Source of the DNA: Paramacrobiotus metropolitanus
Taxonomy: Eukaryota > Tardigrada > Eutardigrada > Parachela > Macrobiotidae
Length of the DNA: 64,000 nt
NCBI RefSeq assembly: GCF_019649055.1
Contig: NW_026570409.1
Span: forward strand, 104,161 to 168,160
Reading direction: 5' to 3'
The position numbers and the translations under genes are program-made. Every line of letters begins with the position of its first letter. The stretch's first letter is position 1. The notes beneath the pieces are model-generated. The model made no database searches. It was not told the DNA's origin and saw only the letters and a program-made list of their open reading frames with translations. Below, one piece after another: positions 22,801 through 34,899 of the stretch.

Positions 22801-25229
22801 TCCCCATCGTGGAAATCCTCCCAGTAGGATTCGGGCCGCGGCACCTTGCAGTCGCCGCCCGTGTAGCGGTTCATGGTGAAGGTGCCGCCGGCGACGCTGA
22901 GCTCGACGCTGCGTTCGCGCATCCAGAACTCGTACTCCTGCAGCAGCGCCGGGAGCACCAGCGGGATGAGGGAGGCGACATCTTCGCTTTTAACCGCCTC
23001 GTGGTCGCAGTAGTGCTGCACCATCAGCGCGAAGAGCGGCGGCTCGCTGCGCTTCGTGTAGTAGATGCGGTTCCCGTTGGGGATTAACCCGAAGCGCTGC
23101 TGCAGATGCGCAAAGTTCAGCAGCATCCCGCGGGCGGTTTCTGCCATCCCCGACACCAATAAACCCTAAGGAAATATTGAAATTATTAATCTCCACTTTT
23201 TATATTCAATTACATTTAATTTTCCAATTAAAATTAATTTTAATCTATTTATTAAATTTGTTTACCAATAAACCCTAAGGCAAAAATTAAAATTATTCAT
23301 CCAGAATTTTTTATATTCAACTACATTTATTTCCCAATTAAAATTAATTTTTTATTAAATTTGTTTACCAGTGAACCATTAGGAAAAATTAAAAATTATT
23401 CATCCACAATTTTTTATATTCAATGATATTTAATTTTCCAATTAAAATTAATTTATTTATTAAATTTTCCATCAGTAAACCGCAAGGAATAATTAAAATT
23501 ATTAATCTAGAATTTGTTATAATTTATTTTTCCAAATAAAACAGTTTTATTTAGTAACTGAATTTATTTTATGTAATAATTTTTAATAACTTTATTTACA
23601 TTTTTATTTTAAGCAAGTTAAAATTATCTGAACTGCATTTACGTTCAACTGAAAATACTCTCCAATTAAAAACTAAATTAGAAAAAAAACGTGAAATCGG
23701 ACTCATCGAAATAAGAAATTATAATTAGAGCAAATGTGAAACGGCTTATTAAATTTTCATCGGTTAAGAAAAAGCAAGTAATCAAAAGCGAAAATGGTTA
23801 CAATCGAATTTAGTATGAAGTGCGATATGCAGTTAAATATAAAATTAACCAGAAAAACACGAGAATATGGCAAACACATAGCGCAATGTACGGGTTTAAA
23901 GGAGACAGATCGTAGTTTGATGGCTTTTCAATGCTTGACTTCTGCAGTGAACGAGCGATAATTGAGATGATAACAAGTGCGAAATCAATTTAAAAAATCT
24001 TTTTTTAATGTCAAACGTAAAAACTGAATATGAAATCAATATAAAATTCCGTATGATATGAAAAACCTAATGTGCAGTCAAATATGCAAATTCGCAACAA
24101 TATATGCACATAAATTTACGTATTTTTAATTTAAACTCTATTTAAATACAAATTTTACAGTTTAAAAATAAGAAGGTAAGATTCGAGTATTTCTGAGAAA
24201 TAATTAATTTGAAAATTTGGAATAAAAAAATTACAATAATAATTAATAACTGGAATAATAAAAAAAATACAAAACAAATAATACAAAATACAATAATACT
24301 GGAATAATACAAAACCATAAAAACAGAAAATAAAAAAATGCCAAATATGAAGAAAACCGACACCGTAGACTGATTGAAAGTAAATATATACGGGAAAAAT
24401 GTGCAGTGAAATAGTAATGACAATATGAAGTTATGAACTCTAATCACTCATGGAATTAATTATCAAAGAGATGAATTAGAATTCAAATAAAACTGAATTT
24501 CTTCGGAATTAATTCGTCATAAACTGCAGTATAAAATTTAAATGGTATGCTAACAAGAAACAAAATCGCGAAAAATTTTAAAAAAAAATTCTTAAAAGCT
24601 ACCTGGATCGTCCAGAAGGAGTCCCAGTAGTACACCTCCCGAAACCTCCCCCCGGGAACGATAAAGGGATAGGGCAGGGGGATGATGGTGTGCCGGTCGG
24701 GATGCTTCGCCACCTCCGCGCTCACCTTCCGCCCCAACTCCCCCCACTTGTGGTGCAGCTTCTCCGCGAACGTCCGCAACCGTTCATCGGTGATTTTGTG
24801 GTACACCGGGAGGCCCCCCGCGGCTACCTCCCGAAAATCCCCCGGGATCACTGTCTCCAGATCCGACCCGGGCGGTCCGAAGCACTCCTCGACGAAGTTG
24901 CGCAGATCCACCTGGTTGATCTCCGGCCAGGTGCCCAGGGCCGCGAATTTCTCCAGAGCGATGTGAGGATCGACGAGAAGCGGCCGATCGACGAAGGACT
25001 TGGAATCGGTGAAGATTCCCGACATCTCCACGGCGTGGAGGAGCGGGCCGCGGCAGAAGACCGGGTGGTCCATTTGGGGGGAGGGGGGTGTGGGGCAGGG
25101 GTCGGCGGACAGGCGGCGGTACAGGGTGTAGAGGATCTCCAAACAGGAGTAGGCTACGACGAGGAAGAAGACCAATGAGTGGATGAAGATCACCACGCAG
25201 AATAACACTGCGTTCTTCACCCAACGCAT
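19809..25229 (-). CDS. Trehalase, GH37, membrane-anchored (EC 3.2.1.28)
   Basis: Hydrolyses trehalose to two glucose. Exons: 25229-24603, 23165-22775, 22207-22022, 21750-21515, 21110-20990, 20650-20544 and 19982-19809. All have GT/AG sites and phases agree, giving a 613-residue protein. Residues 7-30 form a hydrophobic signal anchor (VLFCVVIFIHSLVFFLVV). Then come CRGPLLHAVEMSGIFTDSK and trehalase signature 1 PGGRFREVYYWDSFW (about 192-206). Next are IPNGNRIYYTKRSEPPL, RPESYWEDF, AESGLDFSTRW with the catalytic-acid Asp (about 357), signature 2 QWDFPNAWPP (504-513), and GGEYLVQEGFGWTNG with the conserved Glu (about 570). Family arginines are retained. In SGLDFS the usual Trp before the Asp is Leu. 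No C-terminal membrane segment is seen, so the catalytic domain is probably extracellular. An in-frame GTG at 25241 precedes the chosen ATG. Confidence 0.93.
20130..20395. repeat. Duplicated segment in the last intron of trehalase
   Basis: TTAACAACTGTCGGTCAATT followed by CCTCCAACCA occurs at about 20139 and again, nearly identical, at about 20337, with a weaker ATCGGTAAATTCC copy between them. This indicates local tandem duplication within the AT-rich intron. Confidence 0.6.
22384..22665. repeat. Direct duplication, about 140 bp, in trehalase intron 2
   Basis: AAATCACAGATAATCCTAA, followed by a segment with AAACAACAACAAAACCA, occurs at about 22390 and again about 140 bases later. Located between exons 2 and 3. 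Confidence 0.65.
23155..23490 (-). repeat. Four tandem copies of the trehalase intron 1 acceptor region
   Basis: ACCAATAAACCCTAAG starts at 23155 and 23264, with degraded versions at about 23367 and 23470: four units of 103-109 bp. On the minus strand each unit contains the intron 1 splice acceptor and the first exon 2 codons (CCTTAG then GGTTTATTGGT). The unit at 23155 is the one joined to the coding exon. The second still has an intact AG; the outer two have lost it. Confidence 0.8.
23500..24600. other. Trehalase intron 1, remainder
   Basis: AT-rich intron (the whole intron is 24602-23166) with donor CAG/GTAGCT. No recognisable gene or element beyond the acceptor repeats at its 3' end. Confidence 0.5.
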
Positions 25230-25246
25230 CGCACTGTGCACTGCAT

Positions 25247-28170
25247 GGCAGTTGTTAGGCTGGAGATTTTGTTAGAAAAATATACTGGCGAGATTAACCA
25301 ATGTTTTTTGCACAGATCTGACCAGATCGAAGTCTCCAGAATCTCAAAGAAAAATTAGGGGAGATGCGTCGCGGAATTGTTCAACACTGCTCCTCGTTAT
25401 TTTCGTGGGGAAAATACCGTGAAGTATTTGCGTTTTGGTTAAGCAAGCTGCCTGCGAGAGTGGTTGGTAGTGCGACAGCGACAGTTGGCGCTGAATGCAT
25501 CCGGGGCGGTTGACACAAGGACAGCTTGGTTTGCGGATGCCGTTTTTTGTCAAAATATAATTTTGTCAATCAAGTCAACAAAATACTTTGTCAAAATTCC
25601 GTCAGTAAAATGTGAAACGAAATTACAGGTAAACTACAGACAAATTACATTGCAGAACAAGCTCCGTCAACTAATGCTGATAAAATCAGTGAACTCAAAA
25701 AGACCCGAAAACATCATTTAATGCGTCAATGTCATCAGATTAAAACAGATTTGTTTTACCAAAAAGCGAAGCCATGCACTACGGAAAAATTAAATGAAAA
25801 CCTTTCCAAATGGTTAAACGCATTGTATATAAGTAGGAACTGCTTGCCCGATAATTATCTAAGAATAAAAAATTACTCTTCCATGGCGTGTTATGAGTTA
25901 CAGCCAAATCACAATGTAATTTCCATCAATAGCTGTGTCAGACATATTCAAAGCAACCGCGGATAGCAGATAGTGATACTGCATCAATTGCGTTAGTAAT
26001 ATTAAAGTAGTACAATATAAGCGACTGTAGCTCCGCCGTTTCGGCAGATAATGCTGGACGACAGCCATCTGAAGCCAGCATCCGACGCATGTCTTTTCAG
26101 GCAGATATGAAAACGCATACACCAACGGCTGGCTTCAATTCCGACTGCATCCCTTAATTTTAATTCGGGATCGAAGAAGCATCGCCTCCAGGTTACGTAA
26201 TTAATACCAGGAAACTGCAAGAATCCAAGCGGCCGCTTCCACGATGGTCAGTCACAACGCCAGTAACTAGAAGTTTGATTAAAATGAAGCTGTCGATAAA
26301 CCATCCACAGAACAGAGTGGAAATGCTGGATCGACTCTCTTCGGCAGTGGATTCATCGCAAGGTCCTTCATAACTGCCACTCACTAATCCCGCTCGCAGA
26401 CGTGGCTGCCGCAGACTTTTACTATTCACGTTGGATATAATGACAGACAGACTGCAGTTTGGCAGAATCAATTCAATTTGGCAGAGACCGATAGGTTTCC
26501 AAAGGTCACGACCATCTTGTAAGCAATGCGTGTGTGCTTCATGCGTTCACCGATCGGCTGTAATTTTCAACAACTGCACAAGAAATGGCCAGAACAGGAA
26601 GTAGAAGGCACCCATCAGATTACAGCATCCGTTGCTACTGTGCCGATTTACCGCGTGTGACAATTAGCAATAGAAGTATATCAAGCGGCACAACTGCATA
26701 TTGTATTACAATGTATAGAAGAAATTTATAAATCTCCTTATACGTCTATATATGCACCGGTGTTAGCCGTAAGATAGCTGATCAGATCAGCGCCTCGTCC
26801 GCTGTATCGATCAGTATCACGGGATATCTCAGCGTTGACAATGTACCTAGAAAAACGTGTATAGAGGTGTGCATCAGACTAATGGAGACTCGCGGTGGTT
26901 GCGAACCACATTATTACACAAGCGGAGCGCCAACACCACTGGGAAATGGTATTGGGATTGGGGAATTGGCAAAGCGTGACGTACGCTCTTCGTGGCTTCA
27001 GACAAATTTTATGCTCTTGACGAAGACTTACTGCAGCACCTCGCGCTTCGCGCTCGATGTAAAAAATACCATTTGTACAGCGGTACCTACGACTTTCATT
27101 CGGGGTTGAGCACGCTGTACGATACTGTGCGACGTCTGCGGAGTTAACCACGTCAACAGGCTCCATGAATTTCCGTTTCCATCAGTACGAGAAATTCAAC
27201 CGGAAGATATCAGTTGATTTAACAGTTTTGTTTAATAGCATGTAAAGAAAAGTTGATTCTGGCTCGGGTTTTCCCTTGTTGTATATGCGGCATCAGCCCG
27301 CACGAAACAGCCGCATCGCTAATTTTCCCCGGTCAGTATTCGCTAAGGGATGGTTTGATTGAACGGGCAGGAATCAGACGGACCTGCCTGGCTCCATCAA
27401 ATTGACCTTTCGCCGCGCTGGCCAGCGCGCTGACCATTCGGACGTATATTACAGCGGATGAATGCTGTCTAAGCGGTTGACCATGCTGTGGCAGCCTGTA
27501 AATCCAGCTGAATCCTGAAGACTCCTGACTAGCGTAATGACTGCGCACACGCGGTAAAATTTGATCACAAGTTTCCCATTCTGTCTCTAAACCTGATTTT
27601 ACTTTTCCTTCTTCTTCGGTTCGTGCGGGATGTTTTGATCCTGTTTTTCTCCATTCCGATAATCGCAAATTACTAATGATATAAGCTGATTTTGTGAGCT
27701 GACATCTTTTTCCGGCCGGGTATATTATACATATAGTCGCCATCTCCCTCAAAGCGCGAAATAATCGAACTTCTAGTTGAGATGTTCCAAGAACACCGCT
27801 TTAATATATAGTACATATAGTATTTTTTCGTAAATTTTAATTTTTTCCTACCTAACTTTACTCAGCTCACGACTCGGTAAATTATAACTTATGGATCCAT
27901 CGATCAATATTAGACGGGGTGCTTCTTTTTTCGCTCCCAAGGTCAATATCACAAAAAATTTATATAAAACTGAATCAACACAGAGGCAGAGTTTTTCTAG
28001 GCAGTACGCAATAAATCCACGGTACTCCAGATTTTCAATCGGGTTAATTAAATTCCGAATGCGCTCCTGATGCCGATCCATATACACACCGTTGTGTACC
28101 GGCACTGTACTTGCAGTTGTATGGTAAAAATTAATTTGATCTGAATTGATTAACGATGAACCGCGCCGGT
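25247..28170. other. Intergenic, no gene recognised
   Basis: About 2.9 kb between the trehalase promoter side and the 3' end of the GPCR gene. Both are on the minus strand, so part should be trehalase upstream DNA and GPCR 3' UTR. A 139-codon minus-strand frame (27752-27333) has no domain and unconvincing composition. Confidence 0.35.
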
Positions 28171-31100
28171 TCAGGACAGTGTATCCGCTTCCTCTTTCGG
28201 GCTGTGTGGGTGGACCATCGACGCGCCGGTTTTTTCTCCGGCTGTTCCCGGGCGTTTTCGCATCAGTAAGCGTTTCGCCGCTTCCCGTAATTCCTCGTTC
28301 ATCGCGTAGAATAACACCTACAGCCATGAAACAAATTCAAAAAAATATACTTTTTCATTTAGCAGCCATCCAGCCATCCAGCCAAACAAAAAATATACAA
28401 TAATTACAAATTATAATTTAAAACTAATTAATAATCAATTACATAGTATTTCTTAATAAAACTAAAATTAGTTATAAACTTGTTGGGATAACACTAGCAA
28501 AATTTTAATAAAATTATAAATGATATTTAAATGGAATTTAAAAACTAAGATAGAATATTTTTAATAACTTACATTTAAATAAATTTAAAAATCAACTTAA
28601 ATTTTATTAAATTATCCATACTAATATTTTATCATTACATATTTTTCAGTTCCTTCTACAGAGATACCTATCATTCATAATTTTAAAAATGTTTTGTTAG
28701 TATTATCATAATAAAATTGAAGTTGATTTACTGATTACCGGCGTGGAGAGATATCCGAGGAAGAAGACACCGCGCAGCCACTGCAGCGTCAGCATCTCAT
28801 GGAAGACCCATCCGGGCAGCACCGACAGGAAGAACGGTACCGAGGCGAAGCACAGACAGTGGACGATCCAGTTAGCGAACAGCATCTTCGTCAGCAGCAC
28901 CCGCTTGCGGTAGGCCACGCTGACCTTTGCCGGCGCCGGGGCGGTCGCGTCCACCCCGTTCCGGTGGAGACTGGTAACCGCCACCCGGCTGAGGACGATG
29001 ATGTGCGTGACCCCGGTCAAGGCCAGCGGTAAATACACTCTCAGCACCGAGCCAATCACAAACACCTCCCCTTGGTGGGCGAAATTACACAATCCCAAGG
29101 GCGGTTCCGCCACGAAGCGATTGTCACCTGGATTGGAATTCAAACAGTTTTTAGCCGCTTTTATAATTAATACAAATAATATTTGAAAAACGTATTTTGT
29201 AAAATTAATTTTCCGAACATTTTCTGATATAAATTAAATAAAAATAATAATAACTAATGATGTCTTATTAATTTTCAACAGTTTTACGTAGGCGCTGCCC
29301 GGTTGCAACGGGCAAGCCTAATATAACATATGGCAGACGACGTAGTCTGTCTATCATCATCACTATATAATAATCGCGGAAGCCTTAGCGAAATTCCCAC
29401 TCTGTCGAGTTCGCCCGCAAGATCCACTGAACCAAACTTCCATGTCAACGTGTCATTAGACAGCCCTTACTGCGTAGATTTGCCATCGCAAGTCAGTGTT
29501 TAAACAAAAACAAACGTTTGAAAGAGAATCTCAAAAAACTTTAACATAGAAAGCCAATGGAAAGAGTCGAGTATCCACCACTGCAAAACTGACCACCCCA
29601 CCACTGTCTCGGCAGCTTAAACGCGTTTTGGCCAACTTTGCTGGGATGGGAGGAAATCTCTTGAATTATGACCACGTATTATTCCGTAGTCATGATTCTC
29701 GAATGAAATTATAAGTTTTTCTTAAACAAATGGCGTCAAAGAAAGTGAAATGTTCATGTAGGAAAGACCTAACAAATTCTATGAGTATGAAACAGCTCAA
29801 AACTGTTTCTCAGTGAGCTGCCGTTCGCAGTGGTTTGACCAGTTTAAAGGCAACGTTTTCACGTGCGGTCGCCATTGGTACTGATATGCCGTTGAAGGCA
29901 AAAATTTGCAATGACTTCCGACTCGCAAGTTGCGATTACCAGGACTTCCCGCTACCTTTGTTTTCTATGGAAAATGATGTCCGAAAAAGATGGTACTGCG
30001 TGTTTAGAGAGGATGATATTGTATGTTTAGGGACAGTAACATACATACAGAGTACATAGCTAACAAGTTTTTTATTTGGGTGATTGCTTAGGAGGTAGTT
30101 GCTTAGCGGTCGTTAGGCGCGTTATCCAGGGGAATGCTTCATTGCTGAGAACGAGAGAATTTGCGAAACTTGAAGCAATCTGGTTAGTTTTTAATAGAAG
30201 ACGGAGCCGCAGGCGACGCCGAGCTGCGGCGCGAGCGGAGCTTGCGGAGCAGCATACGAGGCAACATACATACTTTACATTTCCTACTAAACGAACGATG
30301 ACAGAAGATTACGAAATATTAAAATATTTTGAAATGGCTGTTTATGTTTTGTAAAAAGTAATTTACCGTTAGTTGCGTTGTGAATGCAGCAGAAAAACCA
30401 ACTGAAAATCGTAAAATGTTTTGGTAATTTGATTGTCAGGCGGGAGTGTTTGATTCAGGCAGTAGTATTTCTAGACTGCCACTGCAGGTCTAATGCCTAA
30501 TGGTATCTGTACATTGAAATTCGAAACAGCGCGGCTGAGCGCGCGAATCGCGATGGTAAAAAAGAGCAGGTAGATAATTCGTGTTTAAATTGCAGAGCTA
30601 ATATTTTGTAACGGGGCAAATAATCTGAAATTTTTAATGATACGAGTAGTTAATTAGTTGTTTACTGTTGTGGTGCGAAGGATTCGTTCTGTAGAGCTAA
30701 GTCGAAAGCCGGTCCATTTCCGGGAAGAAAATTGGACATTTTCATATACTCATGAGCCCTGTCTAGGGTTGTCCTGGCAGTCCAGCGAAAATACAAAAAC
30801 AGTAACATAATAATTCTATGATTTCCTCATATATGTAGAAGTAGTTGAAAACAATTATTTTTTTTGCATTGAATTGTTCATCTCTTATTTATTCCGCGCA
30901 ATTTGCGCGGGGTCTACTAGTGTAATAATAATATAACCACCGCCTACGTATTCAGTTCCTCTACAGAGGAATTGTCACGAATGTGTTTTTTCATCGCATT
31001 TAGGTGAACCGGCAATCAATTTTATTAAATTCTCATCGGAATCTATTGAAATAATTATTCAAAAATTAATTACATTTTTTAATTCAATACGTTATTATTA

Positions 31101-31796
31101 TTCAAATGTAATTATTCAAAAAATAATTTTAAAAAAAAATATAATTTTAATTTAAAAGCATTCAGATTATTTTTGTAAACGTTGTTATTATTCAAATGGT
31201 ATTGTTTTCGAAATAATTCAAATATAATTCAAAAAATTGGGTTTTCAGTTTAAAAGCATTTCAGTTTTTATAATTGAACCGCATCAGTTCTTGGAGCGTT
31301 TTAAATTTTGATTTCCAGAATATTCACCTGTGTCCACATAGAACGGGAGGTGGACGAAAATTCCCAGCAACCAGCAGGCCACCAGCTGCGCCAGGAGGAA
31401 CCGTTGCCGAGTGAAGCGAGGGTACGCGTGGGGGAAGATGATGGCGATGAAGCGGTTGAAGGACAGCGCAAACAGTCCCCACAGGGTGGCGGTGAGGCTG
31501 ATCATATAGGGAAACATGTAATGCCGGCAGAAGCCGTCGCTGGCGAAGAGACGGCGGTGCGCCAGGAGGATCTGGACGAGGAGGAGGGGCCAGTGTACCG
31601 AGACCATGAGGAATTCCGCCAAGAATTGGTGGCAGAGAAGAAAATGCGAGCCGGAGGAGGAGCGGTGCCGGCGAAAGGTCATGGTGATGAGGAGCAGGTA
31701 GAGGACGACGGTGGTCAGGCAGGCCACGCTGGACACCCCCAGGTAGGCGGTCAGCTGGGCGGTGTCCAGGGAAGCAGTGGAGTTGTTGGTCCACAT
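28171..31796 (-). CDS. Rhodopsin-family G-protein-coupled receptor A (334 aa)
   Basis: Three exons: 31796-31328, 29127-28739 and 28317-28171, with GT/AG sites and phases 1 and 0. Exon 1 carries a short extracellular N-terminus with NNST and helices 1-4. TM1 has VACLTTVVLYLLLITMTF, the TM2 region CHQFLAEFLMVSVHWPLLL. The usual (D/E)RY after TM3 is NRF in LSFNRFIAIIFP. Exon 2 holds the second extracellular loop (with LGLCNFAHQGE), TM5 (VYLPLALTGVTHIIVLSRV), a short third loop and TM6 to the start of TM7. Exon 3 completes TM7, with TPVLFYAMNEELREA where NPxxY is expected, and a charged tail. The ligand is not predictable. Helix order, the loop cysteine and phase agreement support the model. Intron 1 contains a Helitron. 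Confidence 0.85.
29360..30920 (+). mobile_element. Non-autonomous Helitron in GPCR A intron 1
   Basis: Starts with TCACTATATAATAATCGCGG after an A (29359). Ends with a 7-bp hairpin (CCGCGCA at 30894-30900, loop ATT, TGCGCGG at 30904-30910), a short spacer and CTAG (30917-30920) followed by T. This is the A/TC...CTRR/T rule with a subterminal hairpin that defines Helitrons. Length 1,561 bp. Interior frames (74 and 92 codons) show no Rep or helicase motifs, so it is non-autonomous. The interior GC-rich arginine-coding patch at 30197-30260 could be captured DNA. Confidence 0.8.
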
Positions 31797-31799
31797 TGT

Positions 31800-33355
31800 C
31801 GGTTTGTCTCAACATAGATAATCCACTTTATTATTATTATTATTACGGCACAAGAGCAGACAACCCCGAAGGGACTTCAAGTCTGGTCGAACAAAAACAA
31901 TTTTCTGCTAACAAAACATTTAGGAGAGTTTAACAGATCTGAGCAGGAATTTGAAAGAAGGTACAGAACTGGCTTCGAGAATTTTAGGATTTATTTTATT
32001 AATTTTAGGACTTAATCAATAAGACTGCCAAGAGGCAATAATAAGTTAACAACAATTCCGGTCCTCGGTATTTTCATATATACCATTGCAGCAAAAAACT
32101 TCTCTTCTCAGTTCGAAATCCGAATAATTAAATCGACAACAAGCAGTGCGCATAAACTGCCGGCACCGGGTTTGAACAGAGAAGCGTGGATTTTGCGCCT
32201 TGAAAATGATGCATATCCACGTTTGCTGTTATGCATTTGACGACCATTGGCTATTTCGCTACCGTAGAGTCCCGTTCGCTATCGGAATTAACCAGACTCC
32301 AAATACCGGAAATCAGCCAGCCGGTTTGCGGCTCAGAAATTGAAGATTAAAATTATAAAATCAATAAAACTTGTGCGTGTAACAGAAGCACATCGGATAT
32401 GCATACAGTAAATCGCCGGCAGCAGGTTCAAACAGGGAAGCGCTGTATGTGTTTTTTTGCAGTCCTGCATTGAACTGTTTCAGCATCGGTGAGATTCTGG
32501 ACTATTCAACTCCAAAACTGAATAAATTTAACTGCGAAATTACATATCGGTCACGTAAGCAATATATGTACCGGTGTTCACCAATAATATTATGGAGTTT
32601 GATCGCAATTTACACGCCTGTACATTGTTGTAAAATAGGTGTGGGTGTGCAGTACGATCAGTACAACTGTGTATACATGCTTTTATACAAATCGATGCGC
32701 ATCCTTATGTATTGGGAACAGGCGGCCATGATCCCTGGTTCGTTATGGCCATGTATGTTTATACAAACGGTGGTGCTTGTACATCCGGCGATTGTGGAGG
32801 AAAATGCTGACGACAAGTGGGCAAATATGCCGTTAATATCATTAGATTGCTATCCCCTGCATCACGTAACGCAATACCTTTTTACGCGTCTTTCACGGAA
32901 CGTTGCACGACCAGGCGGAAGTCAACGATATACGTATACAGTACAACCGGCGGCACGGTAAGTTATGACGCCGGGATCCCACGCTCACACCGGAAGCGGC
33001 CGTCACTTCCGCTCGCATTGGAACGCCGAACATTTATTGGCATATTTGTATGCTACAAGTGTACGTGTATGTACACGTGAAGAAATGACACGCGCCGGAA
33101 GTACAAAATTGTGGTTATATGGCTGGTTATTTTTGTCTTATTGTTTTACTAATTACGCTTACATTCGTCGTGTAAGTGTATCGATCTCGATCATTATAAT
33201 TGTTATAACTCGTTTTGATTAGCGCTGTATTAGAATTATAAATGTACACGTGACGTCAAGACGAGAAAAAATTAAAATTAAAATATAATATTACAGAATT
33301 AATGCTTATTTTCTACGAGTAAAAAGGGACTAGGATGTTGCGCAGGGATGGCGGT
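31800..33355. other. Intergenic with dispersed repeat
   Basis: About 1.5 kb upstream of GPCR A and downstream of the secreted-protein gene. 32137-32450 carries two copies of a repeat (GGGTTTGAACAGAGAAGCG; GGTTCAAACAGGGAAGCGC) shared with 18110-18345. No gene recognised: the 170-codon plus-strand frame at 32449-32961 has no family features. Confidence 0.4.
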
Positions 33356-33357
33356 TA

Positions 33358-34893
33358 TTAAGTGAGATGCGGCTGATTCTGGAAGAGGCCCTCCGTGGAT
33401 TTGATGAGGGAGCGCGGCTGGTACGGGACGAGCGGCTTGGTCTGCAGTTGTTTGCGCGGGATGCGCACCAGTTTATTGTCGCCGACGGCGTGGCAAGAAG
33501 CTGCTCTGCAGATAAGACCGACACTTCAATTCCTACGATGCCAATATTATCTTAATTAATTTATACCGCCTACGCGTTATGTTGAAGTAATACACTGATT
33601 ACAATGTTAATACATCAATAATTATACAATTTGTTACTAAATTAAACGGAAAATATAATGTATTAATTCCTGTAATATACAAATAATACGAGCATTAAAG
33701 TATTATTTTATCACCAAATAATGGACCTTTACGAATATTAGAATAGTTTATTTTATTGTGCTAATTACTATTACATTGTATTAATTTATATATTTGTTCA
33801 GTTGTATATAATTATCATTAGGCAGATTAAGTACAATAATAATATTATTAAAATCCCGCCATGCAGACTAAAACCTGGTTGCCAAATACACCTTCGGTTA
33901 AAGCAAAGTCGTCTGTTTTATCCAGGTGTATGTATTACACAGAGTTATATTACAGTCGATGGGACACGCCGGTTAAACTTTCCGCGTATGTCATTTCCAG
34001 GTGTATGTATTTAGTAATTTACCGGTGTATGTAAAAGACAGGTTTTACTGTATGTAGTTACAAAGCAAAATTAGTTAAAAAGACGTACTTATCGGTCGTT
34101 TGCCGGTAGGAATCGGTTAGCAACGTGCCCGGCGTCGACCGCGACGCTGCGCTGCGTCCCTCGAATACGCCGGATGCGGGGAACGCGGACCGCGCCGGCA
34201 TCACCGGTCCGGGATAATCTTGCACCGCGGCCACGCTGTGCACGAAGACGCTACACACATACAGCACCTGCAACAGCGCACCTTGGTCGGGAAAAAAAAC
34301 ATTCAAATTTGCAGCATTACCAGAACAGGCTGCCGCATACAGATACGGCGTGTACTACAATATGGATTAAATACGTAATAAAATTCTAAGGAAATCAGAA
34401 TATAATTACAATCAGATCACGGTAGATTCAGAGCAGATCGCAAAATCCAAAGAAAATGAAATGCTTTTGACAAAATCAAAATAAAATAAATTGAATAAAT
34501 TTTAAATAGGCACAGTGAAATTCAAATAAAATAAAACAGACCAAACCGCGATCAAATACATAGAAAACAATTAAAACAATAAAATCAGAGCAAAACACCA
34601 GTCAAATAAATCCGAATAAATCACAATAAAATAATTTAAAAAATGCAAAAGCACAGAAAAATTAAAAAAAAATTAATCAGAACAAATCGCAAGCAAATAA
34701 TCGAAATAAATTTACAAAAGCTTAATCGCGATAAAATAAAAATAAAGTAAGCTAGTATAAACCAGAAAAATTAAATAAAAAAAATTATGATAAGGATTTG
34801 GACGATAAATAAAAATCACGGTATTTCTACACGTACCGGCAAGAAGATCCAGCACTGACCGGCAGCCATAAGGATCCTCCTCCACCAGTTCAT
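33358..34893 (-). CDS. Small secreted protein (127 aa), function unknown
   Basis: Three exons: 34893-34837, 34267-34089 and 33505-33358, with GT/AG sites and phases 0 and 2, giving one uninterrupted 127-residue frame. The first exon plus the start of the second form a signal peptide (MNWWRRILMAAGQ...LYVCSVFVHSVAAV). The mature part starts near QDYPGPVMPARS, is rich in Ser, Pro and Arg, has a single cysteine (AASCHAVGDNK), and ends STEGLFQNQPHLT. One basic pair (PRKQ) could be a processing site, so a peptide precursor is possible, but no known neuropeptide motif is present. The main support is that exons with strong splice sites join in frame behind a good signal sequence. Confidence 0.6.
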
Positions 34894-34899
34894 CTTTGC

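Noticed and set aside
27333-27752. 139-codon minus-strand frame
   Set aside because: No family features, mixed composition, no splice partner; position downstream of GPCR A suggests non-coding DNA.
31308-31817. 169-codon plus-strand frame opposite GPCR A exon 1
   Set aside because: Acidic/Gly-rich shadow; the receptor helices lie on the other strand.
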